Shown: positions 5,416-10,089 of the stretch, one piece after another
Position numbering within the stretch: position 1 is the stretch's first letter
Layout: every line of letters starts with the position of its first letter
Source: Thermoplasmata archaeon
GTDB taxonomy: Archaea; Thermoplasmatota; Thermoplasmata; Thermoplasmatales; Thermoplasmataceae
Length of the DNA: 10,089 nucleotides
Direction of reading: 5' to 3'
Assembly (NCBI GenBank): GCA_021845155.1
Contig: JAKBSB010000037.1
Location: 1-10,089 of the forward strand
Notes under the pieces: model-generated
Told to the model about the DNA's origin: nothing
Seen by the model: only the letters and a program-made list of their open reading frames with translations
Database searches by the model: none
Position numbers and translations under genes: made by a program

Positions 5416-7400
5416 ACAGATACATTGAAATACTTCTCCTCACGCTGAAATACTTCAGCCCTGTTCGTGAAGTTAAAAACCCGGTCATGTTCATCACTGA
5501 GATTTCAACCGTGGTGGCACTTTTCATCACAATATTCCCAACAGCATTCAATCTACCATCCACCTCAACTTATCTGCAGTTTTACACGGCTGTCGTCATA
5601 TTGCTTTTCCTCACAGTATTCTTCTCCAATCTCTCCTGGGCAATTTCAGAGGGTAAAAGTCAGGCCATTGCAGCGTCACTGCAGAAATTCAAGAAAGAGA
5701 CAACTGCCCATCTTAAGAAGGGTGAGATCCTTGTGGATGTAAAATCCACTGATCTGATAAAGGATGATATTGTAGTTGTTAACAAGAATGAGGCAATACC
5801 AATGGATGGAGAGATCATTGAGGGTTCTGGATACGTGAACGAATCCAACATAACCGGAGAATCCAGGCCATCTCTGAAGGTGCTGGGGGACAGCGTAACC
5901 GCAACAACAACCCTTGTCACTGATCATATCATAATAAAAGTCACATCCAACCCAGGCGAAACATTCATAGACCAGATGATAAAGATAGTAGCTTCCGCAA
6001 GGAGGGAAAAGACACCGAATGAAATCGCGCTTACAACATTTCTATCTGGAATAACTCTTGTTTTCCTCATAGTGGCAGCGTTGATATTTTCCATGGGATA
6101 CTTCTTCCTCAATCCTATCGATATCATGATCATAATAGTCCTTCTCATAGCCTTAATCCCAACAACAATAGGTGGTTTGCTTCCAGCAATAGGAGTTGCT
6201 GCCATAAATAAGGTTTCGGAATTCAATATAATAGCCAAAAGTGGAAGGGCCGTGGAGAACGCAGGTGACATAGACACCATAATTCTTGACAAAACTGGAA
6301 CCGTAACAATGGGAGAGAGAGAAGCAACAAAGTTTTACCCTAATTCTGGGGTTGACTATACAGAATTCCAGAGAATGTGCCTGCTATCATCACTGCAGGA
6401 TCAGACAAAGGAGGGCATGTCAATAGTAAAACTTGCCAAAAGGGAGAACCCAAACTTGCCGGATACACTGGAAGGATACAGGTTTGAGCCTTTCTCTGCG
6501 GAGACAAGATATTCAGGCATATTCAAGGGAGATGAATACGTAGTGAAGGGTGCCTTGAAGACACTTAAAAGCAAATACAGTCTTCAGGATACGTTCATAG
6601 AGGCACTGTGCAAGGAGATATCTTCCAGAGGGGGAACTGCACTACCGGTTGTAAGCAATGGAAAATTTGTGGGTGTCATAGAACTTAACGATATGCTGAA
6701 GCCTGGAATCAGGGAGCGACTCAGCAGCTTGAAATCAATGAACATAAAGACCATAATGTGCACCGGGGACGATGAGGTCACAGCTTCCTATATTTCAGCA
6801 GAGAGTGGAATAGATGAATATATTGCCAACAGTACGCCAATGGACAAGTATGAAGTTGTTCTGAAAGAGAAGGGAAAGCAGAGGATGGTTGCAATGGTCG
6901 GTGACGGCACGAACGACGCTCCGGCCCTTTCCCGTGCTGATGTTGGTCTTGCCATGAATAATGGCACCCAGTCTGCAAAGGAGGCAGCAAACATGATCGA
7001 TCTTGACAGTGATCCAACTAAATTGATGGATGTCATATTCATAGGGAAGCAGATTCTCATAACACGTGGAGCACTGACAACATTCAGCATAGCAAATGAT
7101 ATTTCCAAATATTTCGTAATAATCCCAGCCATGTTCTTTTTTGTTCCGCAGCTTGCATTCATAAACATACTGGATCTTCAAAATCCAATTCTGGCCATTA
7201 CTGCGGCCCTGATATTCAACACAATAGTCATACCTTTTCTCATCCCTCTTGCCCTGAGGGGAGTAAGGTTCAAGCCATCATCACTGAACAGTCTTCTTAA
7301 GAGGAATCTGTTGATATATGGACTGGGCGGTGTTATTCTTCCATTCATTGCAATAAAGATAATTTACATAGCATTAAGTGCGGGAGGTGTGGTATGGTAA
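5412..7400 (+). CDS. kdpB: KdpB, P-type ATPase subunit of the Kdp K+ pump
   Basis: The catalytic subunit, a class IA P-type ATPase of 662 residues (E. coli 682) that hydrolyses ATP to drive K+ uptake. It has the actuator-domain motif NITGES (146-151, whose serine corresponds to the inhibitory phosphorylation site of E. coli KdpB), the phosphorylation motif DKTGT with D293, the nucleotide-domain FSAETRYSGI and KGA (K379), and the hinge motifs TGDDEVTA (451-458) and GDGTNDAPA (497-505). The membrane motif ANDISKYF (561-568) carries the Asp/Lys pair (D563, K566) that matches E. coli D583/K586, used for coupling to KdpA. Hydrophobic helices occur at about 30-70, 215-260 and 570-655. The second hinge motif has Asp where TGDN is usual. 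The start is GTG 5412, set by the ribosome-binding site and the overlap with kdpA. The end overlaps kdpC by 7 bases. Confidence 0.97.
   Translation: MNRYIEILLLTLKYFSPVREVKNPVMFITEISTVVALFITIFPTAFNLPSTSTYLQFYTAVVILLFLTVFFSNLSWAISEGKSQAIAASLQKFKKETTAHLKKGEILVDVKSTDLIKDDIVVVNKNEAIPMDGEIIEGSGYVNESNITGESRPSLKVLGDSVTATTTLVTDHIIIKVTSNPGETFIDQMIKIVASARREKTPNEIALTTFLSGITLVFLIVAALIFSMGYFFLNPIDIMIIIVLLIALIPTTIGGLLPAIGVAAINKVSEFNIIAKSGRAVENAGDIDTIILDKTGTVTMGEREATKFYPNSGVDYTEFQRMCLLSSLQDQTKEGMSIVKLAKRENPNLPDTLEGYRFEPFSAETRYSGIFKGDEYVVKGALKTLKSKYSLQDTFIEALCKEISSRGGTALPVVSNGKFVGVIELNDMLKPGIRERLSSLKSMNIKTIMCTGDDEVTASYISAESGIDEYIANSTPMDKYEVVLKEKGKQRMVAMVGDGTNDAPALSRADVGLAMNNGTQSAKEAANMIDLDSDPTKLMDVIFIGKQILITRGALTTFSIANDISKYFVIIPAMFFFVPQLAFINILDLQNPILAITAALIFNTIVIPFLIPLALRGVRFKPSSLNSLLKRNLLIYGLGGVILPFIAIKIIYIALSAGGVVW
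7383..7389 (+). promoter_or_regulatory. kdpC ribosome-binding site
   Basis: GGAGGTG is a full-strength Shine-Dalgarno sequence 4 bases before ATG 7394. It lies within the last codons of kdpB and decides the kdpC start. Confidence 0.75.
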
Positions 7401-8050
7401 AAAAAGATCACAGGTATGGATTTGTATGGAAGAGTGCAGTTTTTGCCCTTATATTTCTATTTCTTCTTGGGTTTGTATTTCCCACAGTGACAGCAGTGAT
7501 AACTGAAAAGGCACTACCATGGCAGTCACAGGGAGAGCCTCTCGAAGTAAATGGAACCATTTATGATTCTGCCGTGCTCGCGAGGGCTTTCAATAACTCA
7601 TTCTTCTTCCAGCCCAGACCATCTGCTACAGACTACAATCTATCTGAATCCGGAAGTACCAGCTACTCTCTGGGAAACCCAGATCTCCTGAACCAGACCA
7701 AGGATCTGATTCAACAGTTCCTGGCGGAGAATCCAACCATAAACGCATCCCAGATTCCATATGCCATGGTATCCTATTCGGGTTCCGGCCTTGATCCGGA
7801 TATACCGCTCCAGGGTGCAATAATACAGGTTCACAGAATAGCGATCAGCATAGACAATCTGGCCGACAAAAAGAACATAATAATGAAAATATCATCCATA
7901 TCAGATTTTCTCAACACTACAATAAGTTCGTACAAATTCCAGAATTTTCCGGTTTTTGGGAGCTATGAAGTAAGTGTCGTCAGCCTGAACTTTGCAATCA
8001 TAAATTTCATGATCGGTAATGGGATAATCTCGTCATCATTTCTTGACTAG
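7394..8050 (+). CDS. kdpC: KdpC, accessory subunit of the Kdp K+ pump
   Basis: The single-span subunit whose extracytoplasmic domain caps the KdpFABC complex and supports K+ uptake, 218 residues against about 190 in E. coli. An N-terminal membrane helix covers about 12-37. It is followed by the family signatures FFFQPRPSATDYN (70-82), SLGNPDLL (92-99), SYSGSGLDPDIPLQGA (117-132) and QVHRIA (135-140). The SVVSLNFAI stretch (194-202) is the counterpart of the C-terminal Asn-Val-x-x-Leu-Asn strand. About 14 extra residues follow it. The N-terminal basic cluster (KKDHR) before the helix predicts a cytoplasmic N-terminus. It is the last gene of the kdp operon, and its final 15 bases overlap the end of the convergent Usp gene. 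Confidence 0.95.
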   Translation: MVKKDHRYGFVWKSAVFALIFLFLLGFVFPTVTAVITEKALPWQSQGEPLEVNGTIYDSAVLARAFNNSFFFQPRPSATDYNLSESGSTSYSLGNPDLLNQTKDLIQQFLAENPTINASQIPYAMVSYSGSGLDPDIPLQGAIIQVHRIAISIDNLADKKNIIMKISSISDFLNTTISSYKFQNFPVFGSYEVSVVSLNFAIINFMIGNGIISSSFLD

Positions 8051-8827
8051 AATCTGATCGCTCATACCATCTTTTATTATGGATTTGATATTAGAATTCA
8101 GTCGCACGCTGTTTTTGGTCTTCGTCACTCCCAGGATCACTGCGTCCGGAGAAATCCTGGAAGAGATCAGGTTTACCTCTTCCCGTATTGAGGTTGATGT
8201 ACCGCTCCTCGTGACGTCTATCCCTTCGCCATAAAGTGCTGTAATCTGCCCAAGGTTCTCAAAAAACATGTTGAAGCCATGTGTAACCTTTCTGTCATAT
8301 TTTCTGAGGTCCACAAATACAATTCTTGAATTAGTGGCTTTCTTCAGGTGAAGAGCAAATGAAACAGCCGTCCTTGTGTTAACCTGCTCCGACAGGGGTA
8401 CCATAATCTTCTTGTATGGAAACACTGAGTCCTTTATGCTCATTATTGCACTGGGAATCCGTGAGTTTTTCAGTATATAGTCACCAATACCACCAAAAAC
8501 AGAGGCTGAAAGAGGTGACCTTTTATGGACAGCCACAAGCATTGCGTCGTAATTATGGGAATTTGCCTCCTGTACTATACCTTCCTTTATTGTTCTGTAC
8601 GTCCTGACTCTTGGGATTACCTTTATATTGCGTTCCTTCCCCTCCTCATAAGCATTTGTGACAAGATGCACCTTGTCACTCCAAGTGAGCTCCCTGCTCT
8701 CATCCTTAACAGTGAGTGCTGTAATCTCCGAATGATAAACCTCTGAAAGACTGAACGCAATATCCAGAACTCTTCTTGATCTGTATCCCTTGGCCATGGG
8801 CACCAGGATACGGTCCATATGAAACAT
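8036..8827 (-). CDS. Tandem universal stress protein (two UspA domains)
   Basis: A 263-residue soluble protein with two Usp folds. Domain 1 (about 4-131) opens with MDRILVPMAKG, the usual Usp first strand, and ends with VHKRSPLSASVFGGIGDYI then SRIPSAIM. Domain 2 (about 138-261) opens with YKKIMVPLSEQ and ends with DQILVKK. The nucleotide-binding pattern Gly-x2-Gly-x9-Gly-Ser is degraded: domain 1 keeps only part of it (FGGIGD) and domain 2 (GVTKTKNS) essentially none, so ATP binding is doubtful. ATG 8827 is chosen because a TATA box is centred 28 bases upstream. ATG 8818 would be equally good by homology, and the upstream TTG at 8872 precedes the TATA box. It is convergent with kdpC. Halobacterium carries a Usp-like KdpQ in its kdp operon, and bacterial KdpD contains a Usp domain, so a role in K+ response is an inference from context. 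Confidence 0.85.
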   Translation of the reverse strand: MFHMDRILVPMAKGYRSRRVLDIAFSLSEVYHSEITALTVKDESRELTWSDKVHLVTNAYEEGKERNIKVIPRVRTYRTIKEGIVQEANSHNYDAMLVAVHKRSPLSASVFGGIGDYILKNSRIPSAIMSIKDSVFPYKKIMVPLSEQVNTRTAVSFALHLKKATNSRIVFVDLRKYDRKVTHGFNMFFENLGQITALYGEGIDVTRSGTSTSIREEVNLISSRISPDAVILGVTKTKNSVRLNSNIKSIIKDGMSDQILVKK

Positions 8828-8850
8828 GTAAGTTCTGGACGATTCAAACA

Positions 8851-8860
8851 TATTTAAATA
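8851..8860 (-). promoter_or_regulatory. TATA box of the Usp gene (leftward)
   Basis: TATTTAAATA is a palindromic TATA element centred 28 bases before ATG 8827 on the minus strand, giving a leaderless or nearly leaderless message. The bases upstream of it are not a good BRE. Confidence 0.55.
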
Positions 8861-9190
8861 AGGAAAACTCAAATATAAGGATTTCTATAAGGTTGTAACA
8901 GAAGTCCTATTAATTGAGGATGTTCATTTGATATGTAACACCGATGAATAAAAGCTTTGATGGATTTTATATCTCTTTTATGGAAAATTCAAGAGTGTCA
9001 TTAATTCTCAGGTTCCCTTCTTGAATGTAATGTGATACTTTCAGGTATCATCAGGGCAACATGTATGCAAAACCTGGTCTCTGTGTTCACTTGGAAAATC
9101 CGTTCAACACCTCCTCTGCCATAAACTATTCTGGAATGAACACTGGAAGATTTTCACCGGACCTCGTTCCATGATGCTATGGCAAAACTG
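8861..9190. other. Spacer without a supported gene
   Basis: About 330 bases between the leftward Usp promoter and the rightward gene at 9219. It contains a TATA-like TTTTATAT (8965-8972), a 14-codon ATG frame at 8980-9024, a 37-codon frame at 9061-9174, a 50-codon open frame on the minus strand at 9004-9153 that lacks an early Met, and a hairpin at 9033-9050. None has a ribosome-binding site, a recognisable product or correct promoter spacing, so I call no gene. Confidence 0.5.
9033..9050. repeat. 6-bp perfect inverted repeat
   Basis: TGATAC (9033-9038) and GTATCA (9045-9050) are perfect inverted copies around TTTCAG. It lies in the gene-free spacer and is not followed by a T-tract, so a terminator role is not supported. 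It may be a protein-binding site or chance. Confidence 0.3.
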
Positions 9191-9200
9191 TTTAATATTA
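9191..9200 (+). promoter_or_regulatory. Possible TATA box for the gene at 9219
   Basis: TTTAATATTA, centred near 9195, is 24 bases before TTG 9219 and 15 before GTG 9210. Leaderless spacing as in the neighbouring genes favours the TTG as the start. Confidence 0.45.
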
Positions 9201-9218
9201 TATGTTATTGTGAAATCA

Positions 9219-9716
9219 TTGGAAATAAATACAGTATCCATATCTTCCCGGCAAATAGAGGGCTACTCTAATGTGAAGGAGCTGCTTAAAAGTGATTCTG
9301 ATGAACTCTTTATCGTAGACTTCGATGCCATAAGGGAGGGAAAATACAACTTCAAGTTATACACTGAATTCGCCAAATTCTTTCAGATAACCGTCATGAA
9401 TTTTCCCAGGAGACAGGGAGACCTCATAGATTCAATGATTTCAGGATGTGAAAATGTTGTTCTTGGAGGTAAGATCAGCGACAGGGACATCTCATCATTC
9501 ATAGAGATAACTGAGAATCTGGTCATGTTTGATCTCGACAAGTTTTCCATATTCTCAAGTCTTGGAGGGAACATGTTTCTAACCAGAAGAAATATCATGT
9601 ATCCTTACAAGAAGATATACACATACGGTCCAAGTCTGGGTCTGCCAAGAGAGATAATACTCAGGAATTTCCCTGAGGATAAGTTCATGGAAAGCCTGGA
9701 TTTCCAGGATCACTGA
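9219..9716 (+). CDS. Unidentified protein, weakly HisA/HisF-like
   Basis: A 165-residue soluble protein of unknown function. The pattern suggests alternating strands and helices of a TIM-type fold. Strand LFIVDFDAI (30-38) resembles the HisA/HisF signature Asp-x-Asp-Ala and is followed by a Gly. Then come helix NFKLYTEFAKFF, strand ITVMNFP (57-63), helix GDLIDSMISG, strand ENVVLGGKIS (78-87, resembling the phosphate-binding Val-Val-x-Gly of that family), helix DISSFIEIT and strand NLVMFDLD (100-107). The last 55 residues (PYKKIYTYGPSLGLPREIIL and on) match nothing I know. It is about half to two-thirds the length of HisA-like proteins, so it is either a shortened relative or unrelated. The start is uncertain: TTG 9219 fits the TATA spacing, GTG 9210 and ATG 9171 are in frame. 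It stands alone upstream of a mobile element. Confidence 0.6.
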   Translation: MEINTVSISSRQIEGYSNVKELLKSDSDELFIVDFDAIREGKYNFKLYTEFAKFFQITVMNFPRRQGDLIDSMISGCENVVLGGKISDRDISSFIEITENLVMFDLDKFSIFSSLGGNMFLTRRNIMYPYKKIYTYGPSLGLPREIILRNFPEDKFMESLDFQDH

Positions 9717-9823
9717 TCTTTACTGTAAGATGTCAGAATGCCTCAAGATTCAGCAAAGGTTTAGATATGGACCGTAAATTAACCCCACGGGATTCTTTCT
9801 ATAGTCTATGATAACGATAGCAT

Positions 9824-9844
9824 TATATACACATAATATATACA
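9824..9844 (+). promoter_or_regulatory. Repeated TATA-like element before the IS607 transposase
   Basis: TATATACA occurs at 9824-9831 and 9837-9844, 13 bases apart, in an AT-rich stretch. The first copy is centred about 27 bases before ATG 9854 and would give a leaderless transposase mRNA. The second is too close to be its promoter. The pair may also serve as a transposase-binding repeat near the left end of the element, but that is inference. Confidence 0.45.
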
Positions 9845-9853
9845 TTATTAACA

Positions 9854-10089
9854 ATGAAAGCTGAAGAAGTCCTGAACCTGTTACAGATATCCAGGAAGAC
9901 GCTTCATGTCTATGCACATGATGGCAGGATCAGGTACACTGTGATGCCTAACAAGCGGTATGATTACAGCGAAGAGGATGTTTATAAAATACTGAACAAA
10001 GATGTGAAGAGGAAAACTGTTCTCTATGCCAGAGTTTCCACATCAAAACAGAAGAATGATCTTCAGAACCAGATCGATCAGATGAAGCA
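9854..10089 (+). CDS. tnpA: IS607-family serine transposase/resolvase TnpA (N-terminal part, cut by window end)
   Basis: The first 78 codons of a small serine recombinase that moves IS607-type elements. An N-terminal MerR-like helix-turn-helix covers 1-47 (EEVLNLLQISRKTLHVYAHD then the wing with KRYDYSEEDV, 34-43). A short linker leads into the resolvase catalytic domain with VLYARVSTSKQKNDLQNQI (56-74), in which S62 is the nucleophile and R60 a catalytic arginine. Having the DNA-binding domain in front of the catalytic one is diagnostic for IS607 TnpA. The ATG at 9854 agrees with the TATA spacing. Full-length relatives are about 200 residues and are usually followed by tnpB, which would lie outside the window. 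Confidence 0.92.
   Translation, partial: MKAEEVLNLLQISRKTLHVYAHDGRIRYTVMPNKRYDYSEEDVYKILNKDVKRKTVLYARVSTSKQKNDLQNQIDQMK

Larger units (their letters stand above)
9780..10089 (+). mobile_element. Left part of an IS607-type insertion sequence (approximate left edge)
   Basis: The mobile element is inferred from the transposase gene at 9854. IS607 elements lack inverted terminal repeats and do not duplicate their target, so the left boundary cannot be set from this sequence. It is expected within about 100 bases before the transposase, between the stop codon at 9716 and ATG 9854. The change to very AT-rich sequence at about 9805-9853 marks the probable subterminal region. The right end and any tnpB with its guide RNA are outside the window. 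Confidence 0.55.

Noticed and set aside
5412..7400. Several 60-130-codon frames on the minus strand inside kdpB and kdpA.
   Set aside because: They are antisense to well-conserved coding sequence and show no independent signals.
9004..9153. 50-codon open frame on the minus strand in the spacer, with a fairly protein-like sequence.
   Set aside because: No start codon near its beginning, no ribosome-binding site and no recognised family; could at most be a remnant.
9061..9174. 37-codon ATG frame on the plus strand just before the 9219 gene.
   Set aside because: No ribosome-binding site, no correctly spaced TATA box and an unremarkable composition.
1..10089. CRISPR array or long tandem repeats.
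   Set aside because: No regularly spaced direct repeats of 20-40 bases were seen anywhere in the window.

Overview
The window reads as a chromosomal segment of an archaeon, most likely of the Thermoplasmata (Thermoplasma, Ferroplasma or Cuniculiplasma-like). The reasons are an archaeal-type stand-alone Elp3, a Kdp potassium pump, arginine codons dominated by AGA/AGG with frequent ATA isoleucine codons, and several genes whose start codon lies only about 24 to 31 bases downstream of a TATA box, which suggests leaderless transcripts. The genus cannot be fixed from this sequence alone.

Left part (1-640): the tail of an unidentified gene (2-67), then a weakly supported 92-codon reading frame (237-515) with a TATA box and ribosome-binding site but no recognised domain. 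Next comes elp3 (640-2190, +), which encodes the radical-SAM/acetyltransferase enzyme that modifies wobble uridines of tRNA. It has its own TATA box and an inverted repeat between that box and the start codon. Convergent with it, only 8 bases away, is a divergent Na+/Ca2+-exchanger-family membrane protein (2199-3188, -).

Centre (3481-8050): a complete high-affinity potassium-uptake operon kdpF-kdpA-kdpB-kdpC. It is transcribed from one strong TATA promoter (3510-3523) preceded by a 9-base direct repeat. Consecutive genes overlap by 4, 4 and 7 bases, so translational coupling is likely. KdpF is a 29-residue peptide with a TTG start that routine gene finders would miss. KdpA forms the channel-like K+ subunit, KdpB is the P-type ATPase, KdpC is the extracytoplasmic-facing accessory subunit and KdpF stabilises the complex. 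No KdpD/KdpE sensor pair is present in the window. Instead, a tandem universal-stress-domain protein (8036-8827, -) faces the operon and overlaps the end of kdpC by 15 bases. This recalls the Usp-like KdpQ protein linked to the halobacterial kdp operon.

Right part (8828-10089): a mostly gene-free spacer, then a 165-residue protein of unknown function with a weak HisA/HisF-like beta/alpha pattern (9219-9716, +). The window ends in the first 78 codons of an IS607-type serine transposase/resolvase (from 9854), so the right edge enters a mobile element.

The leads most worth following are the missing linker zinc cysteines in Elp3, the unannotated kdpF, the upstream repeat and Usp neighbour as possible Kdp regulators, and the possible half-barrel protein. 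No clear new multi-gene system was found.
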